This document shows positions 55,498 to 64,000 of a stretch of DNA of 64,000 bases, one piece after another. Position 1 is the stretch's first letter. The number at the start of each line of letters is the position of its first letter. The stretch covers positions 1,736,001 through 1,800,000 of the forward strand of contig NW_027476096.1 of assembly GCF_051020955.1 (NCBI RefSeq), given 5' to 3'. The translations under genes were made by a program, and so were the position numbers. The DNA comes from Megalopta genalis. Lineage: Eukaryota > Arthropoda > Insecta > Hymenoptera > Halictidae. The notes under the pieces were generated by a model that was given only the letters and a program-made list of their open reading frames with translations, had not been told where the DNA came from and did not search any database.

Positions 55498-55935
55498 TAC
55501 GATACCAGCAATTACGACAGAGACAACGTGTATGGTGTTCCAATCGCGAACAACAAAGTCATCGAATTGATGAAGGACGAGAACGGAGGCAAAATCATGA
55601 CAGAGTTCGTGGGTCTTCGCTCGAAAATGTATAGAACGCGATTCAGGTACAGAACAAAAACGATGTGAAAAAAAATTAAAGGAATTAGGACCAACGCGAC
55701 GATCAAAAGTATAACTTTTAACGACTATTTGAAATGCCTTTACGATCACTTGGAAAAGTCGGTTTGCATTAAATTGATAAAGTGTGTAAAGCGTCGTGTG
55801 TATTCGATATCGCAGATGAAATTAGCGCTGAGTCCATACGACGATAAACGCTACATTACCAGTAATTCGATCGATACGCTTCCTTGGGAACATTATGATA
55901 TCGCTAGGAGAGAGAAAACGGTTACTACTCCATGA
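55498..55935 (+). pseudogene. Polinton DNA polymerase B, fragment 4 (C-terminus)
   Basis: DTSNYDRDNVYGVPIANNKV, MKDENGGKIMTEFVGLRSKM, then a frame change and YSISQMKLALSPYDDKRYI and DTLPWEHYDI, the usual C-terminal segments of the Polinton polymerase. The stop at 55935 is near the family's natural end. Confidence 0.8.
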
Positions 55936-56340
55936 TCTTGTGGCGTCGCATTCCTCTACCTGAGCGCGGCCGCTAGCAATAAAACAAGTACCGTTCCTAA
56001 TCCTCAAAATTCCCTAAAAAGCACGCACCCCTAATAAAACAATTCTCCTCACATCTGGACACCTCGACCCGCACGGGACTTTCCCAACTTTCTCTTTTCC
56101 TACGAAAGTCCATCTATTCCTTTCTTCCCTTCCAGTATAAAACAGACAAACGCGCAACTCCAAAAGCTCAGTCTGTCCGAAGTCGCTAGCCCTACGACAC
56201 CACGCTAGTCGCGCCCGCGCTCATCAATAGCAATTCAATAAACTGTATTAATAGTAGCCTTAAACACGTTCTCCGATTCGCTTACCTTCCCTTCAGCGCT
56301 AAAATCTCATCCAACGCACACGCTCTCTTCTAGAGAGAGA
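55936..56340 (+). other. Non-coding stretch with LTR-like promoter and poly(A) signals
   Basis: No protein. TATAAAA at 56136-56142 is followed by CAACTCCAAAAGCTCAGTCTG, and AATAAA lies at 56237-56242. The spacing is like the R region of an LTR, and a Gypsy pol remnant lies downstream, but no TG/CA ends or second copy were found. Confidence 0.4.
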
Positions 56341-56354
56341 AAACGTAAGAATGT

Positions 56355-56564
56355 ATGATGGACTATCGGTGCGAAGAGGACAGGCTTCGCAGCTTTGGAA
56401 ATTGGTCGGTCCCGTTTATTAAGCCGGAGGAGCTCGCGAACGCCGGATTTTATTATCTGAGGGAGGATGATTTCATGGCATGCTTCGCGTGCCGCATAGA
56501 ACTCTATCGGTGGAAAGCCGGGGACAAACCTATGTTGGAACATGGCTTTTGTTCCAGCGGTTAA
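56355..56564 (+). pseudogene. BIR-domain (IAP-like) protein, truncated
   Basis: 70-codon frame with EEDRLRSFGNWSVPFI, LANAGFYYLREDDFMACFAC and ELYRWKAGDKPMLEH. This is a baculovirus IAP repeat with Arg near its start, the AGFYY core, CxxC zinc ligands, Trp, and the Glu-His ligand. The fourth zinc ligand region is cut as the sequence passes to Gypsy pol. BIR genes occur in insects and in some insect DNA viruses and Polintons, so this may be element cargo. A fragment of the same gene is at 52906. Confidence 0.8.
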
Positions 56565-57252
56565 ATTAAGATTCGGTAAAAGACCCCACTTCAAGGTTAC
56601 TCCGTTGGGCGCCTCAAACTGGCGGAATTCGATTATAAAATCACTTATAAATCCGGCAAAACGAATCTTAACGTGGATGTATTGTCCCGAAATCCAGTCA
56701 CGGCCCTTCCTATTTCCTCTGGCTCCAGTTCGCCTGACATGTTCGACGCGATAAGGCAGCCATCGCGATCTTTCGACCATACCTAGTGGCAATCTTCCCC
56801 GATTATCGGTCGCCAATCACCGTCAAGGAAACCTCCCACAGCATCCCCTTCCCCCTCGAACATCATCTAGTCCGCCATTAACTTTACCGCATCTTCCATT
56901 TTCTTCCGAGCTGCAATCGCCTTCCCTCTCGGTGGAACCACCCACCGGAAGAGCCAATACCTTGAGTCTTGACTCCCAATCAGAATCCGGCGACAAGGAA
57001 ATACTTCTTGAAAATCATAACACTCCTGCCACATCGAACAGACGCACTTCGATTCATACTCGAGATCGCCTAATTATGCTTAACGACAATTTAGTAATTT
57101 TCGATGCGGGTGCAGTAGATTTATATACCAGCGAGAAAATAGCTAAAGCACGTGAACCAACCTTGTTGCGTGCTGGAGTATCGAATAGTGGTATTAAAAA
57201 ACTAATACTATTACCTGTAAAATCCACCGAGTTGCATTCGACTTCCTACTAG
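56565..57252 (+). pseudogene. Gypsy pol remnant (RNase H end and linker)
   Basis: Read in a frame different from the BIR gene: LAEFDYKITYKSGKTNLN and SRNPVTALPISS match 17430-17525 of the full Gypsy copy. 57040-57245 (SIHTRDRLIMLNDNLV, KKLILLPVKSTE) matches 17967-18180. Frame changes, deletions and a stop at 57252 show decay. Upstream it touches the BIR fragment, as at 52906-52956, so the BIR-Gypsy contact occurs twice. Confidence 0.75.
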
Positions 57253-57488
57253 AGAAGATTGTCCATCATCGCCATGGTTTTGCCGGCCAATCAAATTTCA
57301 ATTTGTAAAAGAAAGTCAGGAAAGAATTGATGCAGACATAAACCGAATTAACATTGAAATTCAAAATTTAAAACCATTAAAAGTTAATAATGATACAATA
57401 GTATATTATACCATGGCTTTAACAATGGTGGATAATAAAATCTGTAATGCAATGACAAAAACGATATCGGCAATGCGCTGTTACATCT
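57253..57488 (+). pseudogene. Fragment of an unclassified insect TE protein, left part
   Basis: CPSSPWFCRPIKFQFVKESQ, then LTMVDNKICNAMTKTISAMR and CYI, reads like a recurrent transposon-encoded protein of arthropods (KFxFxKES...MVDGK(V/I)CNA...RCYICG) that I cannot name. It stops at the LTR start (57489). Sequence of the same family appears on the other side at 59207-59595. Confidence 0.5.
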
Positions 57489-58945
57489 TGTCACGTCCCG
57501 CGACTAAAGCGCACCCGAATTCGGTATAGCTCACGTCTTGCCGGGTCGCCGGTCTGTCGAAAAATTTTGTAAAATGGTGTCTAATTACATCGCAATTTGA
57601 CACCATTTGAGCGCTCGGCCCTTGAACTTTAAAATCCGAAAATGGTCGCAATAAAATTCATAATCACGAAACACGAATCAAATGTTCACAAAAGAAACAT
57701 GGGAATTCTAGCAATGATCACTGAACGAAAAGCAATTTGGAAGAAAAGAATTAAAAACGTGACATTTCCCGAATTCACCATGTCGCTTTTAATGATAGAA
57801 TTATAAATGACGAACGAGAATCACAGCTCGCCAAATAAAAACACAATCGAAGAAGCACTCGTAGAAACAGAAAATCAAAAACTGGTAGTAAAAAGTAATA
57901 AACGAACTGTGATTGCACTCGCGACTGGTCTTAGCTAATACTATTGTACCGCACTGTCTAGAACCTAAGATTTAACTGACGCGATGGCCCAGCAAACGTA
58001 GCCATCCCCACCAACGAGTATCCCCATACCATTCAGTCGCTGTGGCGATAGCAATACACTGGTGGGAAATGCGAAGCAAGAGTTGGCACATGGACCGGAC
58101 GTGACTGTTCTTAGAACTGGCGCGCCAGCGGACGAAGATAGTATGAAGCAAGACTCCCTCATCTTGCTTGGTGTGTCACCATTGGAACATGACCCCAGAT
58201 ATACTCCTACCCCTATACTCTAAGATAAAAATCGCGTATATAAAAAGCCACAGAAACCCAATAAAGCAGTTCTAGATTCAGTGTCAACCCAGTTGTATCT
58301 ACTTTATTCTGTACCTCTAGACCTCCGTCAGTATCGCCACCGTTCTACGTATTATTTTGTTAAACTTGTATTCTCTGCGGAAAATACACTGTGTATTACG
58401 ACAAATTGGGATAGACGCCGTATTACTGAAGACAACGAAGCATCACTCCCTGTTTCACATACTTTATGTCTATTTGGGAATCCGTCCCGTAACAATAGCA
58501 AAGGTATGGAGCGAGATGAGGCACGAAGACTCGGTCTTACGAAACAGACGTGACTGCGATAAGAACCAGCGCGCCAGTGGATGCAGATAGAAAAGGTATG
58601 CAGCGAGATAGGGCAAGAAGACTCAATCCCATGCAGCGGACGTGACTGCGATAAGAGTCGGCACACCTGCAAGATTAAGATGGGAATGGAATGCAGCGAG
58701 ACAGACCGCGAAGACTCAGTCGCACGGGTGCCCTCACCTATTTGACCACTGACTGCGCTCTATAAAAACACAGGCGAGGACCGCAGAAGTCAGTCAATTA
58801 AACCGAAGTCAAACAGTTAGTTACTTTTCTACGTTCATACCAAAAGTCGTAAAGTTATTTATCTCGACATCGAATTATATCCATTAAGGTAATTCGTATA
58901 TAATATATATTGTAAAACTCAGTGCATAGTTTACTGTTCTAATGT
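57489..58945 (+). mobile_element. Second LTR of the TGTCACGTCCCG family
   Basis: Same start, stem-loop (57573-57607), subrepeats (58500-58700) and TATA region as 989-2104, with many substitutions and a divergent middle. Homology to the first copy fades after GTAAAACTCAGTGCATAG (about 58935). TATA box at 58761-58767. The open frames inside (58281-58553 and others) are not considered genes. Confidence 0.6.
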
Positions 58946-59206
58946 AACCACCAATATTTTTCCGCCTACAAAGGATACACCCACGACACTCCACTCCCAC
59001 TCCAGTCGCTGATAAGAAGATGTATAAAAGAGGGACCCCAAACCGCAGCAGTCAGTCATCATTCCTCAGCCATCGGGAATCCATCGCTCGATATTCGTAA
59101 ACTTTTACTTTTTGTAACCTTCGATACTTTGAATAAATCGTGAGAGTTGGGCTACGGCTCAGCTCTTCCTTTTTTTTTATATTTAGTCACGAATTATTAC
59201 GTGACA
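58946..59206 (+). mobile_element. Possible second LTR end (ACGTGACA)
   Basis: TATAAAA at 59023-59029 with AGTCAGTCATC about 35 bp on, AATAAA at 59132-59137, and the end ATTATTACGTGACA at 59206. Either this is the 3' part of the LTR that starts at 57489 (TGTCACGT to ACGTGACA would then be 1.7 kb) or a different truncated LTR. Two TATA-like sites favour two elements. Confidence 0.4.
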
Positions 59207-59595
59207 CTAACGCCGTCTTTATATTATTAATAAAGCACGGTTTTTAAAAAAAGCTAAGCCAGGAGAGGAAACAATATATTCAGCACCAATTCAATAGGAA
59301 AAAATGGGATTATTAGTTGATTTCGTCAAACAAGAATAGGGTTCTTCGAACGACGGAAATACGGCCAGACGATTTTTTTCGAACCCTGAATTAGCATCTG
59401 AAATAACTGGAATCGACATTATATCGATAAAAAAGTTTCATAGGATACTTCAAGTCATTTCTTCACCGTATGAAATAGATATAACTAAATTTGAGGACCA
59501 TACACAAAGTACAGCGAAACATTTTATTGACCAATATGAGTGGTATTATATGCCAGTCCCTATCCATAAATTTTTAATTCACGGAAAATAAATGA
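59207..59595 (+). pseudogene. Fragment of an unclassified insect TE protein, right part
   Basis: Across two frames: KAKPGEETIYS, DGNTARRFFSNPELASEITG, ISIKKFHRILQVISSPYEID and WYYMPVPIHKFLIHGK. This is the second half of the recurrent arthropod TE protein whose first half is at 57253-57488. Several stops. Confidence 0.5.
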
Positions 59596-59613
59596 TAAAA
59601 TATGCATTACTCC

Positions 59614-60300
59614 GCTGCATGATCTACACTGTTACTTCTGGCGATACAGCCTTCGCCCTACTAGCACAGGACGTGCACAGATCTGCGGATACGTCCTAAT
59701 CAAAACAGAGCACTCTAAGCTCCTTATCTTGGAAACTGCTAAGGAAAGGTAGTTCGAATCAATACAGAAAACTAAAGTTAATAACTTAGACATATTCACA
59801 TATGTTAACACCAAATTTATATATATTGAGAAGCACGTCAAATCACAAATCTTGTCTTTCTATCGGGACAACAAGAAACAAAAATGCAAGCTCGAGCAGC
59901 AAGTACTGAAGAACGTCATTTCACTGATCCACACGTCACCAGCCGAGGTCGCCACCACTCTCACAAAAGAACCTGGGTTTAGAGCCATTTAATCTGGTGA
60001 AGTTATACACGTTGTGAAGTGTACTCCAGTGCAGTGCTCGCTCCGTAAAACGGAGGAATGCTTCGACGAACTCCCGGTAAATTACAGGAACAATTCCTTC
60101 TTCTTAACACCCCGAACACGAATTCAGGTGAAAACCGGAACAAAGAAATCCTACAACGAACTAATTCCATCCACGTACAGGATTCACGGTACGTGGTATA
60201 AATTGACGCCACGGCCGATAGAGAACGTACCACTACTATCACCAATCCAGACAATTACATCATCTTCCTAAAAATACACCAATCCAACCAACTTGGCTAA
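59614..60300 (+). pseudogene. Gypsy envelope remnant
   Basis: MIYTVTSGDTAFALLAQD aligns with 20296-20340 of the Gypsy Env. It continues through FIYIEKHVKSQI, CKLEQQVLKN, HTSPAEVATTLTKEPGF and VKCTPVQCSLRKTEECFDELP to TNPTNLANDEIY. Stops at several places (for example in KERxFES and AIxSGE) and small shifts. It extends about 10 residues past the point where the other Env copy is cut by LINE sequence. Confidence 0.75.
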
Positions 60301-60468
60301 TGACGAGATTTACACCCAGGAAGCTATTCAAAAATGGTGAAAGAATGGCCGTCGTAAACACGTTAGCTCAAGACGCGTCGGCCGTACCTACGTGATCCCC
60401 GCGAATATAGAAACTGTGCACGAAACTAAAATAACATCTACTGACTCGTTTTGTAAAATCACGTTAAA
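60301..60468 (+). other. Spacer between Env remnant and Gag
   Basis: Contains a stop in the Env frame (GGTGAAAG) and then about 140 bp without recognisable coding sequence up to the Gag ATG. Env lying upstream of Gag without an LTR between them is the reverse of a normal element. Confidence 0.4.
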
Positions 60469-61740
60469 ATGGATACACGATCAAAAAAACGTGGAGATTC
60501 TCCCGCGCCCACCGAGGCCGAACTATTAAAATTCCAGGCAGAGTTAGCGGAAAAGGAAGCGTACCTCAACGAGCAGGCAAGATTTTTAGCAGACTCGCGT
60601 AGGAATTTCGAGGATGCTGCGGAGCAGCAACGACTAGATTTACAAAATATTCAGCGTGAACTCCGCGAGATCCGCGAAGCTAGTTTCGCGTCATCGCAAC
60701 GCGCACCCCTCTCACCTGAAACAACTTCCCGTGTCGAACGCATGTCGACGGAACCATTGAGCTTCACGGTCAAGGAAGCTCTCGAATTTATACCCGCCTT
60801 CGACGGCACTAATATTCCGGTAATACAATTTAGTCGAGCCTGCAAGAGAGCTAGGGATATCGTACCGCCCTATGCGGAACGAACTTTGACAAAATTAATT
60901 TGCAATAAACTAAGATATCGCGCATATTCGGCTTTAGAGGACGAAAATTGTTGCACAATAAACGAGCTGTGCAACCGCCTCAAAGAAGTTTTTGGTCCAC
61001 ATCGGTCGGTAGACCAATACCGCGGCGATCTCGCAAGCATATTGCAAGGTCAAAACGAGCATATCTTGGATTATATTAGCAGAACAAAAGACCTCCGCGC
61101 CGCAATTTTAGACTGCGATGATAGTCATCGCAACATCGAGAACGTAGACGAATTAACAATAGACAGTTTTATTAGAGGGCTCATTCCCGCCTTGCGGCCA
61201 GAGGTTAGCCCGCACAGGAACGAACCACTGAACCTAGTTTTTAAAAGGGCCACCACGGCATATAAACAATACGAATTCGACAAGACGCGCTTTAAGGAAG
61301 CGCCGCGCAATTTCTCTAGCACAGTCTCCCCGCGAAATAATTACACTTACGTGAGAGACCGCGGACCAGCGACCGACACCGCTCCACGAATTGACTACAA
61401 TCGCCAATCTTATAACCCCAATCGTTTTAATGCACCATATAACCCGTCACCGCGTAACATTCGACAAAACGAAACGACGTATAGTGACCGCGCTCGTATC
61501 CAACCAAAGGAAGACCCCCGTACAGAGCGTAAAGCCTCAGAACGTAACCCGACCGAGGCACCCAAATTCTGTAGGTATTGTAAGAACGTTATTGTGTATT
61601 ACCGAAACCCAACGTCCTCATCCGCGTCGGGAGTTCATACTGTTAAAGTTCCCACAAATAAATATATGTTCCGAACGTGCTTCGCTAACGTACCACAAGG
61701 CTTCAGAAGCAGCTCTTTCCAGGCGACTCGGCGGAACTAG
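60469..61740 (+). pseudogene. Gypsy Gag with complete N-terminus, 3' truncated
   Basis: ATG at 60469 (MDTRSKKRGDSPAP), a coiled-coil N-terminus (about residues 18-75, many Glu/Gln/Arg), the core DGTNIPVIQFSRACKRARD (about 113), YRGDLASILQGQNEHILDY, and an Arg/Asn/Pro-rich linker. The zinc knuckle starts (FCRYCKN) but its His and last Cys are lost. After it the frame holds unrelated residues to TAG at 61740, while another frame reads QLFPGDSAELANLLQLPHHT. It supplies the N-terminus missing from the copy at 14393. Confidence 0.8.
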
Positions 61741-61814
61741 CCAACCTCCTGCAACTCCCTCATCACACCTGGACACAATATCAAATCAAGTGCATCATTC
61801 AACACCGATGAGTA

Positions 61815-62085
61815 ATAGCTATAAGTAAATTTGTTAGATTTTGTGCATTCTGTTCGTCGGGCCTCGTTCAGATTCGGACGTACGTACCGTTTGGGACGGA
61901 AAGATCGCGATAAAAAAAAAAAAAGGGGAAGCCCAGCCCGGGACGTGACAATAGCTATAAGTAAATTTGTTAGATTTTGTGCATTCTGTTCGTCGGGCCT
62001 CGTTCAGATTCGGACGTACGTACCGTTTGGGACGGAAAGATCGCGATAAAAAAAAAAAAGGGGGAAGCCCAGCCCGGGACGTGAC
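61815..62085 (+). repeat. Tandem duplication of an LTR 3' end (136 + 135 bp)
   Basis: 61815-61950 and 61951-62085 are the same sequence apart from the length of an A-run (13 versus 11) and a G-run (4 versus 5). Each ends GCCCGGGACGTGACA, the inverse complement of the LTR start at 989/57489. The 61831 and 61967 open frames are its two copies and are not genes. Confidence 0.9.
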
Positions 62086-62502
62086 AAATTTGGCAGACGG
62101 GACAGTTACGCTATTAGAAGTAAATTATAATAGTAGTAGTAGTAAATTAATATCAATCATCGAGTTGTGTCATATGTTCACTGCCTTTTGAGTAATCCGA
62201 TGAGATATATACCCTTTGTTCATAAGTCTATGTGAAATTAGTCTCTATGCACTGAGGATGCATACTGGGGTGCACATGTTATGTTTACCAGGGGCACGAG
62301 CTAATTGGTGTATTCTCTGAGGTGTAAGAGTCCTTCCTAGCTAGTGATGGCATGATTCCATCCAATTAATACAATTAGTTTCTTTAAACTGGGGGTCAAA
62401 TCTTCATAGCAGTAGGCGCAGAGATTGTTTCCTGGGTAGGCGGTGTCTCCTGGTCTGACTATCCTTTGGGTATTTAGTTTTATGCAATGATGGTTTAGGA
62501 GA

Positions 62503-62555
<53 letters not shown>

Positions 62556-62638
62556 AATATACTTTGAAATTTGTCCAGTAAGGACATTCGGTAAATTTTG
62601 ATATCGCTTTTGTGTGTAGCTAACACGTAGATGCTACC
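62086..62638. other. Region after the LTR end, with TA repeat
   Basis: Begins AATTTGGCAGACGGGACAG, which could be a primer binding site of the Gypsy element. The rest shows no gene. A (TA)n microsatellite occupies 62507-62551. Confidence 0.5.
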
Positions 62639-64000
62639 TTAACACTAGATTGCTCAAGGCAGTCATTTTGACTGCTTTTTAATTTCAATTAGAAAAATAA
62701 TTATGTATATAACGACACAACTTCTTAGAATTTTGTGACTTTTTGTACAACACATAAATGTGTTTATTAATAATTGTAGTTACCTCCCCCCACCCCCCTT
62801 CATTTCCGGTATATATGGATATATGCGTTATACCTATATTGCCCAAAAGCAGTCGTTTTGACTGCTTGGGAAATTTAAAATAATCAAATGACTCTTATTA
62901 TTGAATTGGGTAGATTTCTTATATAACCAATTCGGCTCTGTATTGAAATAAAATTTTTCATTTTTTTCGATTACCGTTACATGATAACATACATGAATAC
63001 ATGATAAATAGTCGATTTGGGCGTATACTAGATAAGTTGCAGTTGCTCAATAAGCTAAAGTAGCACTTGTTATTCGTATCTTTATTCAGTGGTACTTGTT
63101 CTGACAAGTTGTTTATTTTACATCATTTGCGCCCTAAATTCATGAAAGAAATGTCGAATAGAAGTGAAATACGCAAAAAGGAACACTATAGCAGATAATC
63201 CTATCAGTGCATTCTCGTTGATAATAGATAACCATATTATCAAACATATAAGAAAGTGCACAGAAGAAGAAGATAGCCGAATTTTGAGGATCGATTGGAC
63301 AACGCCATTACCGGAAATACATGCATTTATTGGGATTTTATATGCTCGTGGAGCTTACGAGGCAAAAAATTTAAAATTGAGTTATTTATAGTCAGCAAAT
63401 TGGGGTCCCGAATTTTTTAGAAAAACTATGGCCAGAGAAAAGTTCAAGCAAATCCTACGATTTATTCGTTTTGACAGAAGAACCGAAAGAAGTAGGCGCC
63501 TACAAACAAATAAATTTGCCTTGGTTTCGAAAATATGGGATAAGTTCATTGAAAACAGTCAAGCTTGCTATCAACCAGGGCAAAATATAACAGTTGACGA
63601 GCAATTATTTCCTTCAAAAGCCAAGTGCAGGTTTACACAGTATATGCCTAATAAACCCAACAAATTTGGCATCAAATTCTGGCTTGCATCAGATGTTAGT
63701 AGCAAATATGTTTTGAATGGTTTTCCTTATTTGGGGAAAGTTGAACAACGATCATCGCCAATGCTTCTAAGTGAACACGTTGTTCTGAAACTTGTCGAGC
63801 CATATACAAGCTGTGGAAAAAATATTACGACCGATAACTTTATCACTAGCATGTCACTCGCGACAAAATTATTGGCCAAAACAACAACTCCAGTTGGAAC
63901 TATTAGAGGAAACAAAAGAGAACTACCAAAAGCAGCCAAACAAACGAAGGATAACATGCCTCGTTTTTCTACTCTGCTATATAAATCAGAGAATTGTGTT
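62639..64000 (+). mobile_element. piggyBac-like DNA transposon, left end, runs off right edge
   Basis: TTAA at 62639-62642, the usual piggyBac target, is followed by a terminal sequence CACTAGATTGCTCAAGG. GCAGTCATTTTGACTGC (62659-62675) and a related palindrome AAGCAGTCGTTTTGACTGCTT (about 62847) are subterminal motifs. The transposase follows in the same orientation. The right end lies outside the window. Confidence 0.75.
63164..64000 (+). pseudogene. piggyBac transposase, one nonsense codon, C-terminus outside the window
   Basis: The frame from 63164 (an ATG at 63143 is in another frame) encodes IRKCTEEEDSRILRIDWTTP, the N-terminal helical part. TAG at 63389-63391 stands where the family has Trp (LSYLWSxxWGP), after which the same frame runs to the window end. 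The DDE region is visible: GQNITVDEQLFPSKAKCRFT with the first Asp, then CGKNITTDNFITSMSLATKL with the second. GIRGNKRELP-type sequence follows. It would excise and integrate at TTAA if the stop were absent. Confidence 0.85.

Noticed and set aside
61831..62191. Two small proteins in the duplicated LTR end
   Set aside because: Identical open frames in a tandem non-coding repeat with A-runs.
1..64000. CRISPR arrays or bacterial operons
   Set aside because: No spaced short direct repeats and no prokaryotic gene organisation; all coding content is eukaryotic transposon or virus-like.

Overview
The window looks like a transposon-dense stretch of an arthropod genome, probably an insect and perhaps a hymenopteran. 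The evidence is BEL/Pao, Gypsy-with-Env, Polinton/Maverick, piggyBac and LINE protein families of the kinds common in insects. No host protein-coding gene was recognised. The only host-type genes are two complete tRNA-Asp(GTC) sequences (35089-35160, 50309-50380) and several tRNA-Asp pieces, which organise the middle of the window.

Layout. 1-977: Polinton/adintovirus-like fragment on the minus strand (pX-like protein, adenain-like protease pseudogene, capsid-like protein running off the left edge). 989-2104: LTR fragment with TGTCACGTCCCG start. 2105-8416: nearly complete BEL/Pao element, one long gag-pol frame broken by two TAG codons, with a 452-bp 3' LTR but only 43 bp of the 5' LTR. 8417-51765: a head-to-tail array of non-LTR retrotransposons (LINEs; families called A, B, C, E here, plus a B/C recombinant D), all on the plus strand, whose ends fall at fixed positions inside tRNA-Asp. 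35161-37142 and 50381-51765: polyadenylated, non-coding, tRNA-Asp-headed units. 51766-57252: degenerate Polinton (PolB and others) mixed with Gypsy pol pieces and a BIR domain. 57253-59595: an insect TE-type ORF split by LTR sequences. 59614-62085: Gypsy env and gag remnants and a duplicated LTR end. 62639-64000: piggyBac element running off the right edge.

The most interesting system is the tRNA-Asp-targeted LINE array. Each 5' junction lies just after tRNA nucleotide 28 (C-run, so 28 or 29). Each 3' junction runs without poly(A) straight into tRNA nucleotide 1. The polyadenylated units join the tRNA at nucleotide 15. The simplest reading is a staggered cut at 14/15 and 28/29 (14-bp duplication), with LINE RNAs ending in a copy of tRNA nucleotides 1-14, so each insertion rebuilds a target for the next. 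Two LINE families begin with a B-box/T-arm-like sequence next to the A-box-containing tRNA half.

The LINEs are mosaics. An unrecognised 400-codon ORF, possibly a viral nucleocapsid-type protein, is joined to the same point of the LINE-A reverse transcriptase in three places. A 6.6-kb LTR-less piece of a Gypsy element with an Env gene sits in sense inside one LINE-A ORF2, with an 18-bp inverted duplication at its edge. LINE E switches to the captured ORF plus LINE-A tail near its 3' end. LINE D is B-like at its 5' end and C-like after. Sense orientation throughout suggests RNA template switching during target-primed reverse transcription, with recombination between array members as the alternative. 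Copy C (29759-35088) is the most intact LINE.
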